DNA from: Litomosoides sigmodontis
Taxonomy: Eukaryota; Nematoda; Chromadorea; Rhabditida; Onchocercidae
Direction of reading: 5' to 3'
DNA: 64,000 nt
Assembly (NCBI GenBank): GCA_963070105.1
Contig: OY718806.1
Location: 7,957,865 to 8,021,864 of the forward strand
In this document: positions 15,601 to 25,800 of the stretch, in pieces
How positions within the stretch are numbered: the first letter of the stretch is position 1
Layout of the letters: each line of letters starts with the position of its first letter
Position numbers and translations under genes: made by a program
The notes under the pieces: generated by a model
Database searches by the model: none
Seen by the model: only the letters and a program-made list of their open reading frames with translations
Told to the model about the DNA's origin: nothing

Positions 15601-18600
15601 CCTAATGATATCTTCAGGATGTGTTGCACTCGGCTTTAGCAATTTTCTACGGTTCAGCTATGTTTTCGCCTAGTTTCAGAACATTTTAAGAACTTGAAAT
15701 CTTTTTCGAAGTAGTCAATTTGCCAAATGTGTTCAATGCCTCAGGTGCATACAAAGAAGGCTTGAATTATACAAGAGTCTATCATATTCTAATCTGAAAG
15801 TTTTGAAAAGGAAGAAAAAATTATACCGGTGATATTGATATTCGGATCGAATATTGTCGTATATTGGGCAGTGATATTGTCGTAATTAGCATAGTCGCCG
15901 CTAATGCGATAGGCAGTGTAGTTATGAGTTTGAACATCGTTGATAGAATAATCATTATTACTTCTATGACTGCTTGTTGAATATGAATTAGCAGAAGTAG
16001 CGGTAGGAGTAATAGTCAGAAAAGGAGCAGTAGCAATAATAGCTGAAGAAGAATTAAGAAAATCATACTTGTGGAATAAGTGAGATCGGGATTTGTACAC
16101 GATATGGGCTTTGGACGATGACGGTTTGCTTGGCATCTGATCGTCTTTTGCTGGCTCTATGAGATACGTTCCATCCGGCAATGCTAGAGTACCAAACTAC
16201 AAACAATTTCAATTTTCATATTTTTACAAGTCAAAAAAATGCATGAGTAAACACAATTTGCAACAAAATCTCGCTCACTGATAAAACTGCTAGCTTGAAA
16301 TGTTACAGTGCAGTTGCATATGACTGAAAATTTCCGAGCGAAATTCACTGTTATGATCGTAGTAGAACTCACGGTCATTAATTGCTTATTATCAAAAGAA
16401 GCAGGAGAGTAAGCCGATCTCTTACCAATACTAAAAGAAGCTCAGCACATGTTGTTACATGATAAGAGATTGATAAAGTAATTACCAGTCCGCCGCTGAT
16501 ATCACACAAATTGACAATGGACGACTCAGTAGCACCTTTAACATGAGCGCTGTAGAGACAATCGGGTACGAATCTGGACATTCGTGCATGCGTCGCATCC
16601 ATCGAATCCATGAACTGCACAATCGGTCGAATCCGATTGTTCTCCAACATCGGCAGTGATCTGAATTGTTTATCAACTGTGACTTAAGCATAATAAAATT
16701 TGGAAACAAAGAATTGATGGTGCTAAGTTATGCGATGCTTAGGAATTATGAGATGAAGAAATACTTATTATTTGGTTGGGGTAGCTGCTTCCAGCGCGTG
16801 AGATGTATGTGCAGTTCAATTTTGGGCAATCGATCACTGGTATCCTGACGCAATCTGAAGTAGCACGTGAAGCCACAGTCTCGTGCCAGTCCACGTACCC
16901 CATGCCACTTGGCATCGTTCCATGTGGAACGCCGCCGTCTTGTCTGATGTCGATTGATATGCCATACTTCTCCATCTCGCAATTTTACACCTATCATAAC
17001 ACCTCTATGCTTCGAATTGTCTTAATATTTCAAACAAGAAAAAATTCTTTTTAAAAATTCAGAGTTACAATGCATCAATCTAGAAAATTTTTTTTAATTG
17101 CTAAAATCTGATAAACAGATATCATTTAGCAAGTTGTTGCTGTTCTTTATTATCAGTAATATTTAAATTGAATTCTAAATATTAATGTGCATATTTTCAA
17201 GAGTGAGAAATGTGAATTGCAATTCATGTTCCAGAGCTAAGCTGAGCCATTTTGTTGATTTTGAAATGAAAAGCTTGTAAAATTTATGCAATATATGACA
17301 GTAAGATGCTCGATGTATTATTAACATTGTACATTCAAATCACGAAAGAAAATTGATTAAAATTCATCAAATATTAAGTTAACGATGTAAAAAAGGAATG
17401 ATAAACTTATCAATTTATCAAAATTACGACATTGTCAGCTGTCTGTCTGCTCCATAAATCACAAAACTTCTCAAACATTTCAGATTTGGAAAATTTCAAA
17501 ACTTATGCATGCGAACTGTTTAATCAAATTTCTCATGTGTACCGCGACTGGAAGTGTTGCGATCGCAGCTAATTTAGTGCGAAGAGCGAAAGTGATGAGA
17601 GAGAAAAAAAAAGGTTATGAATGGAAATGAGAAAAGTATTGCTACGATCAGTGAAGCTCGAAGATTTCGGATTTCAGCAAAAAGAAAGTAATCGGACGGT
17701 AAATTAAAATTTTGTTTTTGTCTACGGAAGAATTTTTCGTTCTTTCCATTTCATGTTTTTTTGTTTTTGAATTTGGATAATTTCTGCTTCAAATATCATC
17801 ATCATCATCGGCCACTACCATTTCTTCACGCTTATTATCCTTGATGAGTACTGTTTCATAGAACCATGTTTTAAATCGTTTAAAAATTTTTGAAGGAGAA
17901 GGAAAAGATGATAAAGACTTTTTCGACTGTGTGCAAAATACAAAAGAAACAAAAAAAAAGAAAACAATCCGAAACATGTTAATTCATCTTAAACTTTACG
18001 AATTTCATCAGAGTTTGTACGATTATTACACAAATAAAACATCGTAGCTACCATTTCTACAATTTGATCGCAATTATTTACAGTGATGGATGCAAATGAT
18101 AATGTTAAGAAAAGCAAAAAAAAGAGAACAATTTATGGAAAGAGCTAAAATGCATATATCAACAATTTTTTTCAACTGTTTAAAAAAAAAAGAGGATGGG
18201 ATGGAAAAAGATTTACTCGGAAAAAAAAGGAAGAGAGGGAAGAGGGAGGTTGGAGAGGAGGAGGAGGGGAGAGGGGGGGAGGGAACTGTTATCGATACGA
18301 AAAGAAGAAGTGAACGGAATTGAGGATTGATTAACGAACATAAAAAGTGTTCGATTGGATTGAAAACGATAAAAAGAGTTACCGCTAATGCTAACATTAT
18401 AAGAATCCATATAAGAGAAATAGTGTTGCATAAATGAAAGTTAAGAATACTCAACAGCTGCAGCAATATTCTTTGCATATATTCTTACAAAAAAAAAAGA
18501 GTGGAATTGATTTCATTATGGTAAAATTGACTGTACAAACTCATAAGAACGATATCGCAATTCTTTGCATCGCACTTCCTCTCCCTCTTCCCCATCCCTC

Positions 18601-19522
18601 ATCTCCGATCGGTTAGATTACATTAGGAATAGCAAAATTACCCGATAATGATTAGTTCTCTTCCTCTCTTCATATAACTATTTCTTACGTAATAGAAACG
18701 ATCACCACTTTTGCACTTCTTTTAATTTTCAAATTGGAAGGAAAAAAGTGGATGACAACGAGAAATGCTAGGTTTCAAGTTGCATTTATGCGTTAAGGTT
18801 TTGATGAAAGTTACAGCTCATTCCCACTTCTTTATAAAATGACCCTTTAGCAAAAGGTCACAATGTTCAAGTACCAATCATTTGATGGCACAATAGTCTA
18901 TGAAAACATTTGCTTGGAAAATAAAACACAGCACGCTTAAATCACTGAAATTTATTAACTGCTTTTCAATCAAACTGTCTATTGCGGATGTGATCACGTA
19001 TTCTACGTGATATCCACTGGTACGTTATTGCATCAACAATTTATATACCTCATAAAGACATCAAACTATTCTACTTTATGAAACTTCAATTTTCCTCTAG
19101 TTAATTCTAATTTAAAAGGAGAAGAAATAACGATGAAAGCAGGTGAGGTTTGTGTCACAACAAGTGAGAAATTAATTGAAGGTAATGAAGTTGAAGAAAT
19201 TACCTGTAGCAGTAGTTGTAGCAATTAGACGATTGCGTAACTGAGGTGTCCTTGTGGAGGGTAAGCCTCGTAGATACAATGAAATGAACAAAACTGCTAG
19301 CGCAAAAACAACAGCAACAAAATATTCAGGTTTCTGGGTATTTGCACCGCAGTTGTCGTCGTTATTGTTATCACTATTATTATTATTATTACTATTACTA
19401 TTGTTGTTGTTATCGTTGTTGTTGTTGTTGTTGTTGTTGTTGTCGTTGTTGTTGTCGTTGTCGTTGTTGATATCAGGGTGAAGTATCAACGGCTCACTAG
19501 CCGAGGTTTCAACTTCAAGCAT
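19..19522 (-). CDS. gon-1: GON-1-type ADAMTS metalloprotease, 32 exons, C-terminus off the left edge
   Basis: Secreted or surface-anchored zinc protease of the ADAMTS family; in C. elegans GON-1 remodels basement membrane for gonad morphogenesis. I joined exons by GT-AG sites with phase kept throughout: 19204-19522, 16765-16990, 16486-16660, 15827-16196, 13875-14008, 13439-13522, 12881-13020, 12467-12598, 12035-12187, 11756-11912, 11467-11571, 11246-11394, 10805-10986, 10588-10727, 10229-10442, 9772-9919, 9523-9692, 9129-9252, 8808-9015, 8494-8664, 8088-8331, 7594-7853, 7311-7429, 7087-7219, 6544-6834, 5959-6153, 5678-5833, 5264-5461, 2069-2236, 923-1096, 556-726, 19-216. They total 5808 nt, or 1936 codons. 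Domain order and many block sequences ([50 protein letters not shown]) match what I recall of C. elegans GON-1. The donor at 19/18 leads to further exons outside the window. One junction (9772) is ambiguous. Confidence 0.95.
2237..5263 (-). other. Large gon-1 intron (about 3 kb)
   Basis: Flanked by a GTACGT donor at 5263 and a TTTCAG acceptor at 2237. AT-rich with A and T homopolymers. The short ORFs inside show no TSP1 or other recognisable signature. I see nothing functional in it. Confidence 0.7.
9523..10727 (-). CDS. gon-1: gon-1 cysteine-rich domain and spacer (exons 10588-10727, 10229-10442, 9772-9919, 9523-9692)
   Basis: The cysteine-rich part shows [27 protein letters not shown] and [15 protein letters not shown], the hallmark Cys cluster of ADAMTS ancillary domains. 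The spacer shows [31 protein letters not shown] and [20 protein letters not shown]. These regions govern substrate binding in the family. The 3' end of the third exon is uncertain: conserved alignment (GPIR then TDIY) needs a GC donor at 9771-9770, while a GT donor at 9756-9755 is in phase but adds five residues. Confidence 0.92.
10805..11571 (-). CDS. gon-1: gon-1 disintegrin-like domain and first TSP1 repeat (three exons)
   Basis: Exon 11467-11571 encodes a cysteine-rich disintegrin-like segment ([25 protein letters not shown]). Exons 11246-11394 and 10805-10986 encode the first, internal thrombospondin type 1 repeat ([17 protein letters not shown] through [12 protein letters not shown]), then the beginning of the cysteine-rich domain (FREVQCSEF). 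This is the canonical ADAMTS order after the protease. The donor at 11466-11465 (CAA|GTTGGT) was chosen over the better-looking GTATTA four bases on because only the former keeps frame with the next exon. Confidence 0.93.
11756..14008 (-). CDS. gon-1: gon-1 catalytic region: furin site and metalloprotease (six exons)
   Basis: Exon 13875-14008 carries the proprotein convertase site RSRR followed by [19 protein letters not shown], the start of the mature protease. Exon 12467-12598 holds the zinc motif and splits within it: HELGH ends one exon and FNIPHDD begins the next (12035-12187), giving HELGHIFNIPHDD (about residues 522-534). The Met-turn is HIMAP (Met about 552), followed by [10 protein letters not shown]. 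Exon 11756-11912 ends the domain and starts the disintegrin-like region with [13 protein letters not shown]. All three zinc histidines and the catalytic Glu are present, so the protease should be active. The usual Gly of HExxHxxG is Asn here; C. elegans GON-1 also lacks Gly (Ser, from memory). Confidence 0.95.
14009..15826 (-). other. gon-1 intron of about 1.8 kb between prodomain and protease exons
   Basis: Donor G|GTATAA at 15826, acceptor GCTTTCAG at 14009. No exon-like segment recognised inside. Confidence 0.7.
15827..16990 (-). CDS. gon-1: gon-1 prodomain exons (16765-16990, 16486-16660, 15827-16196)
   Basis: These encode the ADAMTS propeptide. Recognisable blocks: a run of arginines (TRRRR), [48 protein letters not shown] and [13 protein letters not shown], all of which align in order with the C. 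elegans GON-1 prodomain as I remember it. The third exon adds a longer Ser/Thr/Asn/Tyr-rich stretch with several N-x-S/T sites that looks poorly conserved. Phases: exon at 16990 enters in phase 1, exits in phase 2; next exits phase 0; next exits phase 1 into the furin-site exon. The acceptor of the first exon may instead lie 12 nt upstream (exon start 17002), which keeps frame and adds four residues. Confidence 0.9.
17789..17977 (-). CDS. Small ORF (62 codons) with signal-peptide-like start, inside a gon-1 intron
   Basis: Lies in the intron between gon-1 exons 19204-19522 and 16765-16990, same strand. The N-terminus [18 protein letters not shown] resembles a signal peptide; the rest is first basic and aromatic ([15 protein letters not shown]) and ends in an acidic tail of five Asp and Ile. 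A TTTAAG acceptor-like site precedes the ATG by about 13 nt. Alternatively the T-rich start is really a polypyrimidine tract ending at CACACAG, and only the part from SKKS onward is a terminal exon read in phase 0. That phase does not fit gon-1 exon 1, where joining would hit a stop after a few codons. Not recognised; function unknown. Confidence 0.3.
   Translation of the reverse strand: MFRIVFFFFVSFVFCTQSKKSLSSFPSPSKIFKRFKTWFYETVLIKDNKREEMVVADDDDDI
18181..18293 (+). repeat. Purine-rich tract with G runs in a gon-1 intron
   Basis: The + strand is almost purely A/G for over 100 bases. At 18266-18283 four runs of three or more G fit a G-quadruplex consensus (the 7-G run being divisible). It lies within the intron 16991-19203, antisense to gon-1, so the pre-mRNA carries the C/T-rich strand. 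Structure formation is inference. Confidence 0.5.
19204..19522 (-). CDS. gon-1: gon-1 exon 1: acidic/poly-Asn leader and hydrophobic anchor
   Basis: The ATG at 19522 opens 106 codons ending at a CAG|GTAATT donor, phase 1, which fits the next coding exon (16990). Residues 1-18 are followed by an Asn/Asp-rich tract (about residues 19-57) encoded by an AAC-type microsatellite. A single hydrophobic segment follows (about 67-86, core [17 protein letters not shown]) with a basic flank after it. No in-frame ATG lies between the in-frame TAG upstream and this start, but an acceptor at 19541-19542 would let the exon be internal. A hydrophobic segment so far from the start looks more like a type II signal anchor than a cleaved signal peptide. 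Its assignment to gon-1 rests on strand, phase and position, not on residue similarity. Confidence 0.7.
19356..19475 (+). repeat. Trinucleotide (GTT/AAC) microsatellite inside gon-1 exon 1
   Basis: Imperfect GTT/ATT/GTC repeats on + encode the poly-Asn/Asp tract on the minus strand. Repeat length is a multiple of three, as expected if translated. Confidence 0.8.
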
Positions 19523-19540
19523 AACGCCCCTAGCCGGGGC

Positions 19541-19542
19541 CT
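19541..19542 (-). promoter_or_regulatory. Candidate (trans-)splice acceptor upstream of the gon-1 exon 1 ATG
   Basis: On the minus strand TTGACTTAG precedes 18 nt that are open in frame with the ATG at 19522. It could be a spliced-leader acceptor giving an 18-nt 5' UTR, as is common in nematodes, or a normal phase-0 acceptor joining an upstream coding exon such as 29154-29285. The sequence alone does not choose. Confidence 0.4.
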
Positions 19543-19593
19543 AAGTCAAACTCGTCCTCGTCCCTTCAAGGCCTTGGTTTTTTGAGAACAGCT

Positions 19594-19830
19594 TCAAGTA
19601 AATAATCCTATCACCGCTACACCGTTCGATTCCGCATTTCCAACGGATATTATATCACTACCGTCGATCACCGGTTCGCCTTCACGTTCCTAAAAAAATA
19701 TGCATATTTTATTTCTATCACAGGATCCTCTTCCGCATTTGCTAGCGACGATCGAATTCAAGTTTTTGTAGCTCTTCAGGTAGGGCAAGCCAGCTCCTTC
19801 GCGTCCATTCCGCCCATCTATTTCTAAAAT
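19594..19830 (-). other. Coding-like but frame-broken block just upstream of gon-1
   Basis: Below a TTTTAG acceptor at about 19830 the minus strand reads WLALPEELQKLEFDR, then needs a one-base shift to continue as LANAEEDPVIE. After a TTTTTTTAG acceptor at 19690-19691, another open stretch begins EREGEPVIDGSDIISV and stops at 19594-19596. The pieces look protein-like but no single splice model joins them: one intron would be only about 32 nt. It may be a decayed gene end, alternative 5' exons of gon-1, or chance. Not recognised. Confidence 0.2.
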
Positions 19831-19899
19831 TATGATGGACAAAAGCAATATTTTACTGCATACAGTAGGAAAGTGTTTTTTTAGCTGCAAATCAATGAA

Positions 19900-22800
19900 G
19901 AGATCAGAGGTAATTGAAGCGATGCAGAATGCACAATGGATATGAACTATAGGTAAAATCTTTTGTTCTATCCGCCATATCCATGTATAGAAACATTAAA
20001 TATGCCTACGTATGAATGAATACATTTGCACTACTTCAATCCTATCTAATTAATCCTTTCATCCTTCTTCATTCTCTCTAACTTGCAATCCTCACTACTC
20101 ATCATTATTTCAAAACGAATACTATCGAACTGTCTGACAGTCTGACGATCGAGTTAGTAATAAACTAATTTGTAATTGTGTCAAACAACTATTCAATAGA
20201 CATTGGTATTTAATAGGTAATTTAACATTCATGCAATTCAAGGCAAAATTTAAACGCTTCAATAATAATATTCTTAAATATTTGCAGGCAAGCGGTAATT
20301 TCCACGGACACTTCTTTCATCCTTATCAGTTCGTCAAGGCAATTTCAGTTTGATAAAACTATCATTTAGTTTAATATCATCCTCATTCTTTCATTTCACC
20401 TCCTATAAGTGTTGCATTAGCAACAGCAACATTTTCCCACTGCACACTTCACCAAAAATGAATTCCATAAAATAGGCCAGAATAATCGACTTTATTCCAA
20501 TCATCGAAGTCTCTATTACATGCGCAATCAAGTTTACTGAATTCATTTTTTAAATATAACTTGTGAAAATTTCAAAACTTAAATCACTCGGAATAGTTTG
20601 CATTTTTAAACCGCCCATGCAATTCACATGATATTACATTCTGTTGTTTAATTCACGTAACTAAAATGCAATTGAAAATATTAAGTTGTTGTAGCACGAA
20701 TTAACGAATTCTCAAAAGAGGAAAAAATGTGTGTGTACAAGCAAAACAAAGATTTTAAGCAGATATTACAAATAGGCGGACGACAGATGGCTGGCAAATT
20801 TTCATCAGTTAATTCTATCCTTCTCAAAAGAATGCAAAAAATGATAATGTAGGAAAAATATGTAAAATTTGTAAAAAAAATCCTTTTCTTAATTTGCATG
20901 CTTAGGTCGGGTAATAATAATAATAAATAATAATTAATAAATAAATAATAGCGATAGTCCGACTCATTTATCAAAAATTCTGGGATAAAATTTCACGCGT
21001 TCAGCTCAGTTAGCTAATTAATGAGTGACATTTTGAAAAAGTGAAATGAAATGAGGAAGCAAAATTGCTGAATTCTTTCCAATTTATGAGGAAAATTTTT
21101 TTGTAAAAGTGATTGATATGAAGCGAGTTAAATGAGGGAGGAAAAATGGCTTGAAGAAGTGTAGCACAAATAGAGGAGAACTAACTTACACTGTAAAGCA
21201 AACAAACATTCGAGATGATTTCGGGAAAAGGTAAAGGTAGTGAAAATGTTGCAGCAAACAAAGATGTGAATACATGAAAGGGAGAGAGAGAGAGAGAGAC
21301 CACTTTCTAGCACCACTAGAACAATGAATTTCTTGTTTGGAGAATTTAATTTAAATAGATTTATTTTACTAGAGATAATTGAAGCATTATTTAAATGGGA
21401 AATTACTAAGCATCATTAGGCATCATTTTTTTTCTAACTCAATAACATTTACCATTAAAAGTTACATTTGAGGAAAACAAAAAAAATCTCAGGTATATTA
21501 GCAAATGATTGCCTGTAGAAAAAGTTATATTTAATATTCATGAAAACAAAGGGAAATTGCGTTAGAAGCTTTGAAGTACTCTAATCAAACAATACAGAAT
21601 ACGACGAGAAGGTTTGCCTTCTCTTTCCCATAATGAATCAAATCATTTTCATAAATTTAAAACAACTTTTTCCAAAAGCAGCATCGCATCATCCTTTTTC
21701 CCTCATTTTGATTTTAGATGAAATGTGTTGCTTTGACAGGCGAAACTATGTTAGGGACAGTTCTCCACACACTGACATTTGCAGTGAATTAACGACGGAA
21801 ATGCTATTGGTTCCACTGGCATATGAGCTCAACCTTTTAAGGTCAAAGTTCTCGAGTAACAGAAGAATAAACTCCTCGCACTCCTCACTCCACGGAATTC
21901 TTATCGGAAAGGAAGAATCATTAACATAAATGAATTAAAATCCTATTCACTTTTCAATATCTCTAAATTTCCTTTTTCTCGTAACTACTATTTTACCGCT
22001 TACGTCAGGAAACGTCCACATCAGATGAAAACTCTCATATAATAAATAATACAGTAGAAGAACTGAGAGAGAGAGAGAACTGAGAGAGAGAGAGAGAGTG
22101 GAGAGAGTGTGTGTGCATGCGTGTGTGGAACAAGAAAGGGATGAAATACTCATCGGATTGATTTATCAATCATCAAATAGGATATGTCCAGTAATTCCAG
22201 TATTCCTTGCATTATAGCCTGTCATATGAAATATCATAACTTTTGTTCTTTTGCATAAAAAGGAAAAATAACATTTTTTTTAACTTCTTTATTCATTCAT
22301 TGCATTCCTCCAATTCCCTAACTGCTCTTTGTAATATCAGATTTTTTTTTTTAAAAATTCAAACTTATAAAAACAGAATTTCCTTAACTACTAAAAATTA
22401 AGAAGAAAATTGCGACGATTTTCATAAAACTACCACAAAATAGTGCCAATTTCTAAGTAATTGCTAATGAATACTATCATTACAGTGGTAAATGCTGCAG
22501 TAATACGGTACGACGGTCATTTCCCATTGCCGCATTCTCTAAGTGGTAAAATGAGGAATAGCTAAAGAAGGCATTTATTTATTTGTTTTCAAAAATATTA
22601 ATTGAAATTTTTGCAAAACGACTGCATAAATGGAAATTTGGAATTTTCAAGTTTTTCCGCAGAAACCAAAAATGAAAGACTGAAGAAGCGCAGCAACGAT
22701 CAGGAACGGTCAACGAGATTACGAGCAGTACACATTTACAATCCAATGCACTAATTATGAATCCCACCAACCGAATTTTCTTCGCTCTCTCTCTTAGCAT

Positions 22801-25800
22801 ACATCATTCATTTTCGCAGCGTACTGCATTATTCAAATTAAGAATATGAAAAGAATGAGAGAGGGAGGGAGAGAGAGAGAGGGAAGGAAAAAAAAACGGG
22901 CTTTTTTATTCAAAATAATTTTCTCTTTATGAACTAAAATAGAAATCCTCCTTCCTGCTGAATGCGTCTTTTTTGACAAATTTCTGTTAGACATTATTGT
23001 ATTAAATAATTCGTGCATCAATTATTTAATTATTATGTTAAATAATTTAAAATTTGATATGAGAAAGTCACTATGCATCATTTTTCTGTACAATGTTCAT
23101 TTTACCTCAAACATCAGCGTTCTGAATTATTATTAATAGTCAAAAATAAGTAATCATATTAACTATTTGAAGAACAGTTAAACCAAGATTTGAGATGAAC
23201 GCGTTTCACTAAATGGAAATAGTAATTCGTCTGTATTCTGACTTAACCTTCGCGTCACTTTTCTTTCTACAGTTAACTTCATCATGCACAATAACCACTC
23301 ATGAAAACTTTTTCTTTTTTCGAAATCTACCACATTGCAATAATTTAATAGTATTTGCCAATGGAACAAAATGAGCGTTATTATTGCTGGAGTATTCTCA
23401 GCATTAAAATACCTATTCTTATCTGTTCAAATATTTTTCTTTATCTGTAAATGACGTGTTGCACAATGATTTAACAAAAAGCTAGAGATAAATCACTTAA
23501 TATCTTTTATACTCATTCAACAATACCTTTCTTAATACCGTGCAATCCTAGAACTGATAAGTGTTATGCAAGCAGCCTTAAATTTTAAGCTAATTAATTT
23601 AAATGATATAAAATGATAATAGCTGATGAAATGTGCATGTACATCGGCGGCAGTCGTCTCATTGATAATAATGGTGCAGTGCTGACGACGCTTCCCTTAG
23701 TTTTAACTCATATTTTTCAATGTACAGCGATATACGTTTCTCTATTTTTTTTTTCACCAAAATCGACAAGGAAAGAAAAGACATCCAAGAGAAGAGCTAT
23801 CACTGAAAGGAGGAAAAGAGGTGGAAGCCAAATAAGTCAGTTAGCCAATTCAAATCAGTCAAAAAAACAAAACATCGAAAGTGATTGTTATTCATCTCCA
23901 ACATTTTCACTTCATTTCATTTCCTCCAAAACAGAAATCACTGGTGCTTCTGTTTACTACCGTAACGGAACTAATTTATCAAAATTCTACCAATAACTCA
24001 TCAAATCTCCACAGCAGGAAAAACGAAGATCTCGACGTAAGGCAACATCAATTTTCAAACGACAATCTTTTTAATTTTTTTTTTGTTTAATAAAGCAAAA
24101 GTACTGATAATGGTAGCATTCATTGCAATAAAGATAAAATTTGGTTAAATTTTTACTTTCGTAAAGATGATTTTAATGAAAAAAAAAGAATACATAGTAT
24201 TGCACTTTTTTACACTTTTTGCTCACTTTTTCACTTTTTTTTTCCCATTTACCAGCGAACAATTGAATTTGAAATATCGAAGCTCAGTTGTTCGTTGGGA
24301 TTTGATCGAATTCGTCATAGCTGTAATACATTTATCGGTCAGTTCGTTTTTTCCTTTGACCAAAATGCGATATTACTATTCAGTATTTTTAGATGTCAAA
24401 AAAGTGCTGTACGTCTTAATCCATTCTTACTTGCCACAATTCAATCATTTCACAGTTTTTCATTATCAGAAAATGTAGAAAGAAACTTTATCTTTCGCTT
24501 TTCTTAATTTAATGCAAATAAGAAGGAGAGGAAATTAGTATTTGATTTGAATTTTTGAGTAATAATTGAAATGTTCATTGAGGGAACATGAAACACTGCT
24601 TATGACTAAACTTCACGAATATTTTATACAGTATTATGAAATGGTGAAAATTCATCAGACAGGTGTAGTATTCTAATCTGAAGTGCTACCCTATTTCTTA
24701 TCACTGCTAACATGATATTTTGAAATGCAAATTATCAAATAATTGCAAAAATTGTAAAAGTTTGAACAGCTTATCCAAACACATACACACACACACACAT
24801 AAAAGAAATTAAAAAATTTTAACAAGTGAACTTTTTTTTCGCTGCTTTTAAAGTTTTAATTACCTGATTATTTTATTTTTTTTTCCTCTGAAAGTTTTAA
24901 AAGATGTAGCAATAAAAAAGCCGTTTAATAGGAAATGACAACAGATGAGCTAAGGTGAAATAATTTGAAAATTTTTATGGCTTTGTGAAGGGTAGGAAAA
25001 AAAGATGTAAGAGAAAGTTTTTCGTTCTTTTTTTTTCCTTTTTTACTTTGTTTCTAACAGCAAATAAAATTTAAAATTTCATTTTCTCAATTCTCTGAAA
25101 TTCTCTCAAACACTGTGAACCACTTGTACTTAGCTAAATGAGGAGAGAGGGATAAGTATCAAATAATTGATAGGCTTCGTTCATTTGTCGACTTTTGTTT
25201 TTTTCTCTCACAAAAATTCAATTAATTTAATTAATTAATCATGTTGAATATGAGGATGAAATTTAGCAGTCATGTATTGAGTGGGAAAAAAGCATTAAAC
25301 AGTGGTGTGTGTGTGTGTGTGTGTGTGTGTTAGGATCGGTGCTATCAATCAAAATCAAAATAAATGGTATCAGTGAGTGAAGAGCAGGAAAGGCAATGAT
25401 AATGGAACGGATAATATGGCAACAATGAATGATGAAATGCTGATATGATAAGGCGCACGCCAAATCTAAGCTTACAATTTACGTTTTAAATGTACCAATC
25501 TATAAAGAACATTTGCAATTTTACGTATTAAACTGACAAATTACATTCCTTGGATAGTAGCTGAACCATATGTTGAAGAACTTTTAATTGCCGTTGTAAG
25601 TACAACCGAAGAAAAAAAAAACTTTCCATAGCTAATTTAAAATTTCAAGCTACATATTCTTATAATTGAACCTCAAAAATTGCGCCTGTCGAGTCATTTT
25701 GTAAAGACGTAAAATCGTGCAAACAACAATTTTTCTTTTTTGGCTTCCTTCTTTCCTTTTTCTTCGGTCAAGAAAAAGTAAATGAGGTGAAGCGAAACTC

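Noticed and set aside
19254..19481. Leu-rich + strand ORF
   Set aside because: Antisense of the poly-Asn coding microsatellite in gon-1 exon 1.
21633..24090. ORFs of 70-127 codons on + (21633-21929, 23613-23996)
   Set aside because: No recognisable domain, low-complexity and homopolymer-driven composition, and no consistent splice context.
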